Source: Phycomyces blakesleeanus NRRL 1555(-)
Lineage: Eukaryota > Mucoromycota > Mucoromycetes > Mucorales > Phycomycetaceae
Length of the DNA stretch: 64,000 bases
Reading direction: 5' to 3'
Assembly: GCF_001638985.1 (NCBI RefSeq)
Contig: NW_017265137.1
Location: 2,443,848-2,507,847 of the forward strand
The position numbers and the translations under genes are program-made. Of the stretch, positions 11,171-23,603 are shown piece after piece (the first letter of the stretch is position 1; every line of letters starts with the position of its first letter). The notes beneath the pieces are model-generated. The model saw nothing but the letters and a program-made list of their open reading frames with translations, was not told where the DNA came from and searched no databases.

Positions 11171-13928
11171 CGTGCTGTGTTTGTACAATTCAAATATGTT
11201 AGCCAAAACAAAATACTTTTATATGTATTGCGTCAGATTGAGCTGTATATCTTGTTCTATATATCTTTCTCTAATGTAAACATGTATTACACTATATATA
11301 TATTATTTTCCTTTCTTTTGGCTACCGAACTCAGAAACCGTATCATTTCGCAGTTTAATTCCTATGACAAGGAAACTTTGTAGCTGAGGCTAATTTTTAT
11401 CTCTATATCTTTTTTATCTATTTATTCATTCATTTAATCTTTAAGGATATTTTTCCCAAATAAAGATCAAGTATCTATTCTATCAACGTATCACTAATCG
11501 GCAGTGTGCATTGCAGCCAGATAATAGAGTGTGCTTAATAATAGAATCTATCCAGACGCTGCCTTTCAAACAGGTTTTTATTTTTTTTAAAAACTATTAG
11601 ATAAACCTACAGTTAAGAGGAAAATAAAGTAAAGTAAAGGGAAAAAAAGCCTCTCCACCCAAGGTCTTAAATACAGATATGATAATTAGCCAAATTTTAT
11701 AAGCCTTATGATAGCAAAGTCAAGTTCTTTTGCGTGAGAAAGAAAATAAGAAAATAAGAGTACAGTTGACATTTTCTAGGAAAATGCTCAGCTTTCAAAT
11801 GTCCAATGAGTAATATCCCAGGTAAAGAATTGCATTTCTTTTTACTTTAAGATTATCATGCTGTCTCTAGTGGTTCTGCTGCTGCTGCTGCTGTTATTAT
11901 TATCATGTCTTTAAAATACACAGCACATCTAATTCTCATCAACTGAGAACATGTATATTTCAAACGAGTCGAATCTTTTAATAAACACAGGCTAATATCG
12001 CTTTTGTTTTTTTTTTAAAGTTTCGGGAAAATATTGTTAGTATCAATCTCTCATCATTTAATTATTTTTAATTGGATTTGCAGTTAAAGTTCACATACCC
12101 ATAATACTCACATTTTCTATTTCTAAAATAATAATAATAATCAACGAAAGCAACAGCGACAGCCATTACCAACGGTAAGGAACAAAGAGAAGAAAAAAAA
12201 CGAAGAAATTTCCGAATTTCAACCTATTTAAAGTCAATGTCCTGATAATATCCATTAAAGCCCTACGCACCCCTTCTTTTCTTTTTGTAATGCTCAGCAT
12301 TAATAGTCTTTATATATAAATCAGTTACACTGGTCAATTGTAAGAGACTCATCCAAACCTTCACAGCCTTTTGTTCAAAATAGTTACACAATTTAACAGT
12401 AATTCACATGATTCCAATCCTAGAGAAACGACTAGGAGCAATATCATATCTCTACAGCTTTGTTTTACATATATATATATATATATAGATTTCTGTTGTG
12501 TTTATTACAGGTTTTCTAATATTTGGTTTGTACCCATTACACACCCACAAAGGCTTTGATTGCAACTATGTTTCTGTTTTTTAAATATATATATTTGTAC
12601 TTGTTCCTTTCAAATGAAACCCTATATAGACATATAACCTAGATACACCAACTCAACGTCTGTGCAACTCTAATATATCTCTGTGAATGGGTAAAAGATA
12701 TCATTACCAATGAACTTTAGCATTTTATCTCTTTATCTCTTTCTTTATTTGTAAAAAAAACCCAGTAGTCTAGGAATTTATCAGCGAGTTTCAATGGTCA
12801 TAGTCTACGAGTATTTTTTTGTTGTTGTTGTTGTTCCTAAAGGTCTTGTAGTTCATTAAATATTGTTGTCTTTACATTTCACAAAATATATAAAGATATA
12901 GATCAGATATAGAAAGTGCGTTCCAGACCAAGACTTGTGCAAATCCTGTATAATAGTGAATACTGGAAATTATATGGTACATCACCATATGTAAGAAAGA
13001 GAGAGGGAGAGAATCTAAAATAAATAAATAAATAAATAAGCAGATTCTTTTCTTCTTTCCCAAGAAAGAACATATTTTGTAATATATATATATGAATCTA
13101 GTATTTAAACCTTTTGCGAAATCAAGAAAAATGATCCACATGAAATTGCCCAAATGTTTTATTGTTTTATTATCATTGGTCTAATAGCAGACGTGTGTCA
13201 AGAAATAAGTTTTCTTTGATTTTATCAATTACTAAAGTTGTCAAAAGATCCAATTATCCGGATTAAAACGGCCTTTAACCGAGTCAACCTGGAAAGAGAA
13301 AAAGGTAACATTGGTCGGTTCATCGATATTGAGCATAGATTACTGTAAAGAAAAAGATAAAAACCATTTGAAAACAATTGTAATATATGTATGTTGCAGA
13401 AAAAATATGATAATTATCAATGTAAAGTAAGTGACAAGGTTTCATTCCTGATAATTTAATACAGCCACGATAATCGTCAGGTAATAGCGTTATTGAAATG
13501 GCCAGGAATTTTGACAGGTGTAAAAAAAAAGTCGTTGAGATGTAAGATACAAAGTAGAAATCACCTACACACATGTCTTGAATGATATTAACAAAATCCA
13601 CCAGCTAAACTATAGGAAACAATCCAATACTTTAATCTAAAGGATATATAGAACTAGAGAAGAAGGAACGAAATATTATGTGAACAATTAACTAACTAAA
13701 TTCAAACCGTTACAGAGCGCAATAACAAAATTAAATTAAAGGGTTACCGATAAATGAAACCAAGCCACTGTGAACCGTTCGAAGGAAGAGCAAAGGAGGG
13801 GGATTCGGAGACTTTAGAATTGTGTATTTTGAAGAGACAAGTCAAGTGTGCGTGTGTCTACTATATTCAGAAATAAGCATCTTCCTTTATTTTGTTTTAT
13901 TTGACTTTTTTTTTCAACTTAATCACAC

Positions 13929-14375
13929 ATGTCAAAAGTCGACAAAAAAGATACAGCCAGTCCACCTCCTAGACGCGAACTGTCAGAGTTTGAGCGTGGA
14001 GGAATTATTTGGCTGTCCATCGCAGAACATAATCCAACTGACATTTCGAGATACATGAGCATTCCGCGAACAACGATCTGCGATACAATCCAACGTTGGA
14101 AAAATGACGGCACTACAAATACAAAACCTAGACCCGGAAGACCAAAGAAACTAAGTGTAACAGACGAGAGAAGCCTTTCTCTGAGTGTTAAGCGCAACCC
14201 CACTGAAACCTATGCATATCATCAAGCAAGTCTGGCAGCTGCTGGTGTCAGTATCTCTAAGCATACAGTTATTAAATACATTAAGGAAAACAACCATAAG
14301 ACTAAAATAGCTGGCATCAAGCACCAAAAGAAAGAGCACAAAAAAAAAGAGAAAGCAAAGGCAGTAAAAACATAA
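13929..14375 (+). CDS. Stand-alone Tc1-type paired helix-turn-helix protein (transposase N-terminal domain only)
   Basis: A 148-aa intact ORF. Residues ~15-60 (RRELSEFERGGIIWLS...ISRYMSIPRTTICDTIQRW) look like the first helix-turn-helix of Tc1/mariner transposases. They are followed by the GRPKKLS minor-groove linker and a second helix-turn-helix ending in AGVSISKHTVIKYI. The C-terminus is a Lys-rich tail, and no DDE catalytic domain follows in any frame that I can see; full Tc1 transposases are about 340 aa. Two readings are possible: a decayed element cut after the DNA-binding region, or a domesticated DNA-binding protein. No terminal inverted repeats were seen nearby. The DNA is less AT-rich than its surroundings. 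The domain call is good; the function is unknown. Confidence 0.7.
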   Translation: MSKVDKKDTASPPPRRELSEFERGGIIWLSIAEHNPTDISRYMSIPRTTICDTIQRWKNDGTTNTKPRPGRPKKLSVTDERSLSLSVKRNPTETYAYHQASLAAAGVSISKHTVIKYIKENNHKTKIAGIKHQKKEHKKKEKAKAVKT

Positions 14376-15723
14376 GGAATGATGATCGGCTGTTCTGGAA
14401 ATATAGCAAAGGTGAACTCTACAATTGAATACTGAAACAGCATGATGTGGATAGAGAGCGAGAGATAAAGTAGTCAAGGTTTAGAGAACAAGGATAATGC
14501 TTGTATTCCACAAATGTTTTATAATTTTTACAGACTTGGTAGCTGATATACCCTTTTATTATTATTATTATTATTATCATTTTCAAAAAAGGTGCTTAAT
14601 AATAATGTGCAAGTATTTCTTGACTGACACTGGGCTATCAAAGTTGTATATCTTTTTGGTATCAGGAAATAACTTATTTCATTAATTTGAATGGCTCAGA
14701 TCTTTTATCAGTATCACGCATAATGTCTGAATATAATTATACTTTCTTTTTCTTTTTCTTTGTAAAGTTCCCAAGGTAATGTAATGCTTGGAGTGATAGG
14801 ATTCTTTTGAGAGCAAGAATACTGGTTCTTTGGGAATATATTTTCTGTACTGTTTTTAATAAAGATAAATATGTTTAAAAAGATAGAGATCAACATCGTA
14901 ACTGATCTCATAAAAGTTAGTCATTACAGAGTCTTATATAGTTTATATATGATTATGTAAAGAGAGGAACAGCAAAATGATTTAATTAAACACCTTGTCA
15001 TTATACAAATTAATCCCAAAATCTAATATATATATATATGTGTGTGTGTAGTAACAGTACCGTACGGACCTGTCAAAAAAAATGTTCTATTGAAATGTTC
15101 AGACGAATACATACAAATTATGGATTCAAAATAGTGTAATTTCATATATATATATATATATATTAAAAAAAAGGGTTATCCCTTTAATAAACGTTATAAA
15201 ATTACAATGTAACTTTACCTATAAAGAGAGAAAGAAAGAGATCCCTGTTTGTTATTATAGCAGATATAAGATCAAGTACAGTTGATAGAATAAATAATTA
15301 TCAAATGAGTACTTATTCTTTGTGAGTTTATTCGTCAGCCACTCTTAATACACAACAAGAAAAAATCATATTTTATTATTATTATATTCACTACCTATAT
15401 ACTGCTCAAACCCAAAATATGCTTCTTGATGTCTAATGCTCATCTCAAAGCATCTACTCTTCTTGGTCCATGACAAGTACCATGAAGTAACCAGGCCAAT
15501 TATATATATATATATATTCATATGTTTGATTAAAGTATTTCAAGCAAATATAAATAAAAAATAAAAAATCTCGGGCCCGCCAAAAAAAGACCCGCAGCAG
15601 CCTTTTGTGTTATGACGTCGCACCCAACGAGAATCAAACCCGACAAATTTTTTATTTCAGCTATTTTTCCCTAGCTTATTCCCCTCTTCTCCTCCTGTTA
15701 TTTTGCCTGGTAATCAAGTCGCA
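14376..15723. other. Intergenic region upstream of eIF2-alpha
   Basis: No gene is supported. There are several (TA)n runs (near 15027-15040, 15145-15165 and 15500-15515) and TTA runs. The last ~130 bp before the eIF2-alpha ATG become pyrimidine-rich and GC-richer (TTCCCCTCTTCTCCTCC), which fits a promoter and 5' leader. Confidence 0.6.
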
Positions 15724-16570
15724 ATGAGTGAGAAATTCCACTGTCGAATGTACGAGAATGAGTTCCCCAAGGTCGATGATGTTGTCATGGCCAACGTCCG
15801 CCAGATCGCCGACATGGGTGCCTACGTCAAACTGGTAAACCATGACACACACATGCTTTATTATTATTATTGTTGTTGTTGTTATTCGGCTTTCTAATGT
15901 GCCATTGTCTTTGTCATTAGCTCGAGTATGGAGACAGAGAGGGTATGATTCTGCTTTCCGAGTTGTCCAGAAGACGTATTAGATCTGTCCAGAAGCTCAT
16001 CAAGGTCGGCCGTAATGAGGTTGTCGTTGTGTTGCGTGTGGATGAAGAGAAGGGTAAGTATTGTGCTGTGCTGGTGATACATGTATCTATATAGACAATG
16101 TGTGTTAATGTATGGTGTAGGTTACATTGATCTTTCTAAGCGTCGTGTCAGCCCCGAAGACATTGCAAAGTGCGAGGAGAAGTTCACAAAGTCTAAAGCT
16201 GTTCACTCTATCCTCCGTCACGTTGCTGAGAAGCACGATATGCCCTTGAAGGATCTTTACGAGATGATCGGATGGCCTCTTTACAAGAAGTTTGGTCATG
16301 CTTTCGATGCCTTCAAGCTCGCAATCGCGTAAGTATATCTATGAAGAAAGAAAAGAAAAAAAGAAATCGGAGTGATGTTGATCTTCAACTGTTGGTTAAC
16401 GTATTGTATTATTAGCGATCCTGAACCTGTGTTCGAGGGTTTGACTATTCCTGCAGAGATTCTCAAGGAGTTGATCTCCAACATCAAGCGTAGAATGACT
16501 CCTCAACCCGTAAAGATCAGAGCCCGTGAGTTTTGCTTGCCTTTTTCTTCTTTCTTTTTTTCCCCTTTTT

Positions 16571-16607
<37 letters not shown>

Positions 16608-17045
16608 CCAAAAAGGAAAAAAAAAAGATAAAATATGTGTAGCTAATAATGAAGCTTAATGTGATTAGAGTTGGACCTGAGATGCACTGGCATGGATGGT
16701 GTTAATGCTATCAAGGCTGCCCTTATTGCTGGTGAGGCTCAATCTACTGAGCAGGTTCCTATCAAGGTTACCTACCTGGCTGCACCCTTCTATGTTGTCA
16801 CAGCCGATGCTCTCGACAAGACAGCTGGTTTTGAGGTCATGGAGTTGGCAGTAAACGCGATAAAGGAAAAGCTTGAGAGCCACAAGTGGTCTCGTTTCAA
16901 GGTTGAGAAGGAGGCCAAATTGGTATCCGAAACCGATGATCGTGACTTTGCTGAGCTTATGGCTCAGGCAGAGAAGGAGAACGAGCTTGTTAGTGGTGAT
17001 GAGGATGAAGGAGATGCCGTTGCTGCAAGTGACGATGATATGTAA
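15724..17045 (+). CDS. SUI2: Translation initiation factor eIF2 subunit alpha
   Basis: CDS join(15724..15834,15921..16053,16121..16328,16416..16525,16669..17045), 312 aa. The N-terminal S1 domain holds [23 protein letters not shown] and the regulatory loop [13 protein letters not shown]. Ser53 here matches the serine (classically Ser51) phosphorylated by Gcn2-type kinases to inhibit eIF2B. Then come the helical domain ([15 protein letters not shown]...[18 protein letters not shown]) and the alpha/beta C-terminal domain with [12 protein letters not shown], ending in an acidic tail. eIF2 carries initiator Met-tRNA to the 40S subunit. The start is the ATG at 15724; the frame is open upstream to a TTG but there is no earlier ATG. 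The AP-3 beta gene follows on the same strand after about 210 bp. Confidence 0.95.
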
Positions 17046-17258
17046 ATGATAAAGAGATATATATATACAAAAGGATCCAAAAATTATTTAAAAACGATTA
17101 CCTTTTTTTCATTTTTTTTTTGAAACGTACATCCTCATCCTTTTTTTGTTGTTGTTGTTGATACTCCGTCTCATCTATTTTCTCCCTTCCTTTTCTTCCC
17201 CTCTTTTCTTCTCCCCTCTCTTAATTTAACCAAAAAGAAAAAAGAAAAAAAAAACTTA

Positions 17259-20200
17259 ATGGAAGTGTCTGACTATATAAACAAGGCCATGAGCTTTGCT
17301 GAAAATGCTGCAAAGCTTTCTCAGAAAATGTCTCAAGGTTTAGTTGAGAATGCGCGTGAGCTAGGCTTCCCTGGCTCATCTGACTCTAGTGCTCAGTACT
17401 TTGATACATCAGAAGAAAAGATGCAGAACATTAAGCGGCAACTAGATGCCAAGAATGATCGCGAAAAGTTGGATGGTCTCAAACGTTTAATTGCAGTAAA
17501 GTAACCACCATGCTTTTATTTATCTTTGAGTTTGATAAGAATCATCCTATACTAAATAACACCAATTATGTCTTAGATGATCTCCAAAGGCAGAGACGTC
17601 TCAGAGTTTTTCCCGGATGTCGTAAAAAACGTAGTAGCTCAGAATATCGAAGTTCGTAAACTAGTGTACATATACCTTCTGCGATATGCCGAGCAGGAAC
17701 CAGACTTGGCCTTACTGTCTATCAACTCTTTCCAAAAAGACCTGAGCGACAAAAACCAAATCATCAGAGCCATGGCATTACGCGTCATGAGTGGCATCAG
17801 AGTACCCGTTATCAGCCCTATTGTGTTATTGGGAATCAAAAAGTGCATCACTGATTCAAGTCCATATGTCCGAAAAGCTGCCGCCCACGCCATTCCAAAG
17901 TGCTACAGTTTGGATCCTATGCAAAAAGAAGCGCTGGTTGAGGTCGTGGCTACCTTGATGAAAGATCGTTCAACAATCACACTTGGAAGCACTTTGATGG
18001 CATTCAACGAACTCTGCCCTACTCGCTTTGACCTTATTCATCCTTGCTTCCGTAAATTATGCTCAGTAGTAGATGATTGTGATGAGTGGGGTCAGATGGC
18101 TATATTGGGCGTCTTGTTACGTTATGGAAGGTAAGCTTTTTTTGGTGTTTTTTTTTTATATAATAAAAAAATCGTAAGATAAGATGAGAGTATATATATG
18201 CAGTGGATTGTCTTGACTTACACTTTAATATCTAGAAACCAATTCTTGAATCCTAATCCAAATGTAAGTAACAACTCTTTTCTACTCTGAAAATAAGAAT
18301 CGTGACTTATATACTATATTATTGTGTAGGGTTACCAAATTTCAACTCTCCCAGTTGCTTCTAGTCCAGCAAGCAACCGAGCATTCTATTCGGATTCGTC
18401 GGAAAGCGATAGTGATGATGATGACAAGCCCGACGTGAAAACCTTGCACTCTATTGTGAAACTGGATCCAGACCATGATCTTCTTCTTAAGAGTTGCTTA
18501 CCTCTTTTCCAAAGCAGAAACAGTGGTGTATGTGATATTATATATTATTTTTATTATGTAGAACATCTATGACAAACCAAAAAAAAAATGGAAATGGAAA
18601 AGGAAAAAAGAAAACTCAGTTTAAAAAATGTAGGTCGTATTGGCTGTCGCTCGTCTTTTCTACCACCTTGCTCCTGCCGAGGAAGCCCTTAAGATGGGTA
18701 GACCTCTTCTACGATTATTGCGAAGCCACAGAGAATTACAGTATGTTGTATTAGCCAACATTGCAGCCATGGCCAAGACACGTCCAGTAAGTTTGTTTGT
18801 TAAAAAAATTAAGGTGAAGAAATACTAGAAGAATATTATGTGACTTATATTATCTTTTCTTCATTTAGTACATCTTTGAATCATATTTCCAGCAGTTCTA
18901 TGCCCAGTCTTCTGAACCAGTGTTTATTCGTGATACAAAACTGGCTATTCTGACTAGCATCGCAACGGAAGCGAACAGCCAAATGCTACTTAACGAGTTA
19001 CAGGTATAACATAAAAGGAATTGATATATATATATATAATTGAAATAAGGATAAAACTAACACAAGTTGTTTGATAGCAATACAGCAAGAGTCACAACAA
19101 GGATTTCGTGGCGGCATCTATTCAAGCTATTGCACGTTGTGCTATACGCGTACCGTCTGCTGCTGATCGTTGTTTGCGTTTGTTAATGAAGCTACTCCAC
19201 AGTACTAATGGTAATATTTGGAACATTGTGCTATGATATAAGTGCATATATAAAGTTATTTATATACTTTGAATATAAAATAGATTTGGTAGTGGCAGAG
19301 TCTGTTCTTGTTGTTACCCGCCTACTCCAATCTCCGTCGGAAGATAAAAAACGATCTGTAATGGCTCTTGCCAAACTATTGGAAACTATCAAAGTTCCTA
19401 TGGCACGGGCCAATATTTTGTGGCTTGTAGGCCAGCATGCTGAAATATTCCCCAAGATCGGGCCTGATGTACTTCGCCAAGTGGTCAAGAACTTTACAAA
19501 CGAGGTTAGAATGTATAGATATTTAACAATAAAACAAAGAAAAGAAAAAAATAAACGCATTTATTGCCTTACTCACCTTTACATTTCTTGCTAGGCAAAT
19601 GTTACCAAATTACAAGCTCTCACTCTGTCCGCTAAGCTTGTTTGTCTCAACCCAACACACACAACTCTCGATAGCCTGAACCAATATGTTCTCAACCTGG
19701 CTAGATATGATTTGAACTATGATGTGCGTGATCGTGCCAGATTTTTACGCGCATTGACAGTCCCAGAGCAAGGGCAAGAAAAGCCCGGACTAGGATTCCT
19801 TAAATCACACGCTAAGAAAATCTTGTTGGCTGATACAGAACCACCTGTCGTCGAACAGGACAGCCCGACCGAGTTCACAATTGGCTCTTTATCGTTATTA
19901 GCACATCAGCCGTTACCAGGATATGAGCCTCTACCAGACTATCCTGAGGAACAGCCGGATCCATCGGTGCGTGATGTCCAAGAATTAGAAGGATGGAGCG
20001 GTAGCCGGACAATCGTAATGGAAAAAGGGTTCGGAAGCGATAGTTTTGATAGTAGGTACCGTTCTGGACGAGCTTTCTCGAGTGCATCCACCGCATTATC
20101 AGGAATTGAGGCATCCGGTATCAGCAGCAACAATTCATATGCTATCAAAAAGGGTAATGACTATGATCTGGAAGCATTTTATGATGAGTCGAGCGAAGAG

Positions 20201-20353
20201 GAAGAGGAAGAAGAAGAAGAAAGTGAAGAAGAAAGTGAAGAGAGCGAAGAAAGCGGGGAAAGTGAAGATGATAGTGAAGACGACAGTGAAGAGGATGACA
20301 ATGAGGAGACCAGTAGCGAAGAAGAGCAAACCTTAAAACAAATTCGAAGATAA
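17259..20353 (+). CDS. APL6: AP-3 adaptor complex subunit beta
   Basis: CDS join(17259..17495,17577..18130,18236..18263,18330..18527,18634..18786,18869..19003,19078..19210,19284..19504,19595..20353), 805 aa. The trunk is an adaptin armadillo-type solenoid: LDGLKRLIAMISKGRDVSEF, FPDVVKNVVAQNIEVRKLVYIYL, ALRVMSGIRVPVISPIVLLGI, SSPYVRKAAAHAI and ILWLVGQHAE. An acidic Ser/Asp patch (residues ~285-300) interrupts it. The tail is a strongly acidic Ser/Glu hinge (FYDESSEEEEEEEEE and onward). AP-3 sorts cargo from Golgi or endosome to vacuole. The length matches yeast Apl6 (about 810 aa), and like it there is no C-terminal ear domain. Exon 3 is only 28 nt. The exon 8 donor is GTTAGA, weaker than the rest, but phase and homology support it. 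Confidence 0.92.
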
Positions 20354-22130
20354 CGTTGTATAAATACTCAGTAAAATAAATAAATAAATAACATAACAAA
20401 ATAAAATAAAATAAAATATTTTAATTTCAAGATTTTGTCAAGTATCCTTTCATCTTTCAATAATTGAAATATTTGAAACGCCTTTTATTTGCTATTTGCT
20501 ATTTGCTTATTTTTTTTTTAAATTATGCAATACCATAATTTGAGATTCAATCAATGTTTCTTTCACAGTTAATGGTAGTGATAAAATAAACAGATAGTAG
20601 TACCAAATATCCCTATACCCCTATATTGAGTATTAAGTGCATTACTTGAAACATAATTACTTTTTATTAAGATATTTGTACCTGTTATTTTGAAGCAACA
20701 TACTGAGAAAAGGCAAGACTTCTTTGTGTGAATAAAAACCATCTTAATCTACCGGAGCATATATTATTACTAAATATATATATATATAGAGAGAGGAGTC
20801 ATAAAAAAAAAGCTCAATATAGTAAAATGGAGACAATTTTTGCTTTTCTCACTATTATCACTAAAACGAGCTTTAAATGTACCATTCGAATAAACATGCT
20901 TGAATAGCAAATAAAATCAATACAAAAATCTTACTTGTACACTTAACTTGTGGTAACTTTCTTGACTATTAAAATGATCTTTACGTATTTAATTTATATC
21001 TTTTCCTTGAAAGGCAAGTTGAAGAAGCCGAAAATTAGACAAAAAAAAGCCATGGCTTGGGTGAGCGCCAGAAAAGAAAAACTCGCAGCCAAGTATACTA
21101 ATTTTAATTCGATTGAGACATGTAAATCTTTAAGGGTGGTGTATAATCTTTTCACATGATATGGGGTAGAGCATTTTAATCAACAGTATATGATCAGTAA
21201 AAGAAAAGATGGGTTCAAAAGAGTACTTGTTTACTATCAGCATTTTTGGTGATACAGTCTGTAGATAAGATCAAGACCAAATACCCTTTTATAAATATAA
21301 ACCAATACAAATTCTTCTATACACAAGAAGCACACACTGTGTGCACAAATTAGATGGTTTGTAGTTATACTTAATACATGACCAATTACAATTAAAGATA
21401 AAAAGTGAGAAGCATAAAGAGAATGAAAATGGAAAGGTAATACAAATATAAACACTTGAACATATATAATGAGTTATACATATAATTGTGTGTGCATGTG
21501 TTCTTTGCATGCTAGCTCATGGTATTACTGTGCAAAGAATATTATGCTTTAAAAATATGAACAAAACATATTATAACTTCAAGTATCTTCCTCCAAAAAA
21601 CAAATGACGAGAGATGTTTTAGAATATGCCGGCATTGGCTTATATATATACGCACTTTTTCGTGTCAAACAGCTAAAGGTGCCGCGGAATGGCACTCGAT
21701 TTATACTTTGAGAAATACAGTTAACATCCATATCAGTATATATGCATATATACGTACTAAGAATAAAAACAAAAGAGTGTGTAAACATGGTACCCAACGA
21801 CAAGTAGCCATTAGATTGTTAAATAATCAACCTAAGCTCGATAGTAGACAGAATACAATACTCATTTAATTGTTATTTTCTGCATATACCTATATTATTA
21901 GAAGTAGTATGTGCTCAAATATGTTATCCTATAATATGAAATAGCTAGACTTATTTGATCAAGCATAGTATTTTATTTTGTTGTATCTTATTATCAAGTG
22001 TGATATAAGAATACTAGCTTGCCGAGACACTCTATCACTGTTTATCTGAATTTATAGCTGCATAGTAACATCCGAGAATGGATACACCTTAATTTATAAA
22101 ATAAAATTATGAAAAGACAGTTTTCATTTA
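20354..22130. other. AT-rich intergenic region
   Basis: Nothing coding is supported. AATAAA-rich text just after 20360 probably includes the AP-3 beta polyadenylation region. A basic ORF near 20950-21159 (KLKKPKIRQKKAMAW) has no recognisable domain and I do not call it. Confidence 0.55.
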
Positions 22131-22621
22131 TTACATGCAGCTCACAATGAGATCCACGCTCGAGTCGTATGGATGACAAAAATTACTGGTATATAATTTA
22201 GTTGAGCTGGTTTCAGGACTTGTATCAGGCTCTTCACAATCCGCCGGATCTTCTTCTGGGATTTGAGGTAATTCGTCAAACAATAGCTTTTCTGTATAGG
22301 ACCAGAGATAGTTCTCCAATGTGATCTCATCATCCTCTTCCTCGCCCTCACCCTCATCCTCATCATCCTCATCTGATTTTGAAAGACAAACAATTAGAAT
22401 ATGTTAAGTAGCATATATATTTATTTATTTATAGTAATGAAAGAAATCTTACACTCAATAAGCATGGCGGGTTCAACGACAACACCAAATTCGTCGATCA
22501 AGCATGGAATTTCTTCAATCATAGCAATGTTTATGTAGATAACAGTAGATATAGGTATCTCTGTATTCTTTTTTTTTAGATGATTATATAATAATTTGTG
22601 AGACTTAGTAGAATGAGACAT
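22131..22621 (-). CDS. Hypothetical acidic protein, two exons
   Basis: CDS complement(join(22131..22372,22453..22621)), 136 aa. The intron has a GTAAGA donor and a TTCAAAATCAG acceptor and keeps the frame open, which is the main reason to call a gene. Exon 1 has a Lys-rich start, then IEEIPCLIDEFGVVVEPAMLIE. Exon 2 opens with an Asp/Glu run, continues with LENYLWSYTEKLLFDELPQIPEE and ends CHPYDSSVDLIVSCM. There is no signal peptide, membrane segment or domain I recognise. Function unknown. Confidence 0.5.
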
Positions 22622-23603
22622 TTTGTAATGTTGTGACGTGATGCCTTTGTTAAAATAATGATGTATTGATTGAACAATGTTTTATATGGGTAAAGACATT
22701 GAATGGATGGTTTTATTCGCCGTTTAGGATGTCTTGTGTATATACACATAAATAATTATAGTGAATTGCTCAACAGAAAAGAAAAAAAAAGGGTATTTTA
22801 TATTGTACGAGTAGTATATATCATTTAAAAGAAATTTTTGAGAATTATTGGATAAGCACTCGAGGAGGATATTTCTTTAATTTCGTTTTTCACCAATTAA
22901 AAAAAAAGAAGAAAAAGTAGAAATGCAATGTGCACAATGTATATAGTATCTAACTGTCTTCCATAAAGTAATATACTTTGTAATATACGTTAAAGGTGTT
23001 TTGTGTAAGTGTCTTGCGTATATAGCTTCATGATTAGTTGAAAGTCTCCAACTAGACATCACAGTTAAAAGAAGTAAAGCCGTTACTGTTGCTATTGTTT
23101 CTTACAAGAGAAAGAATGTTTGGGTACCTACTTTTAAAAGAACAGATAAAACAAACTTGAGCAGAAGAATTTTGTTTGATAGACTAGAAACCAATATTTA
23201 GTGCCATATAAGTATACTTGACTAAGAAAATAAACCTGTTTTTAGGAACCTGAGATCGATAAAGTATAAAAACATGCACATCTGAATAAAAAAATCATTA
23301 AAATCATAAAGAATCTTGTCTTATACCAGTGTTTGTAAGTACCATCAAAGGCTTAGAAATCTACCTTAAGGTGATTTACTTTATAGTTCGCAATAAGAAC
23401 CATTTTGCTAACTCTTTTAAAAGCTTGCATAATATCTCTAAAGCAACACATTAAATATTACGTTTGAAAAAGCTTAGAATTAGCCAATCTAATTCGCAGT
23501 CAATTCAATATTATTGTTTTTTATTATTTTTTCTCATCAGGTTCAATTGAAATCTCCAGTTGCTCCTAGCCTTTATTTTCAGTCTATATATCTATACATC
23601 AAA
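22622..23603. other. AT-rich intergenic region
   Basis: I see no supportable gene. This stretch lies between the divergently transcribed hypothetical protein and the kinase gene, so it probably holds both promoters. Confidence 0.5.

Larger units (their letters stand above)
9650..13928. other. Gene-poor AT-rich region
   Basis: No protein gene could be supported. The first few hundred bases are probably the chitin deacetylase promoter. Simple repeats include a CCTGA pentamer array (10523-10574), TTTA runs near 10828-10842, a (GT)n run (11137-11167), a GCT run near 11878-11892 and AATA repeats near 13020-13040. ORFs here are short, hydrophobic or repeat-derived. Confidence 0.6.

Noticed and set aside
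11017..11211. 64-codon minus-strand frame with a Thr-His run
   Set aside because: It is a translation of the (GT)n tract, with no conserved sequence outside it.
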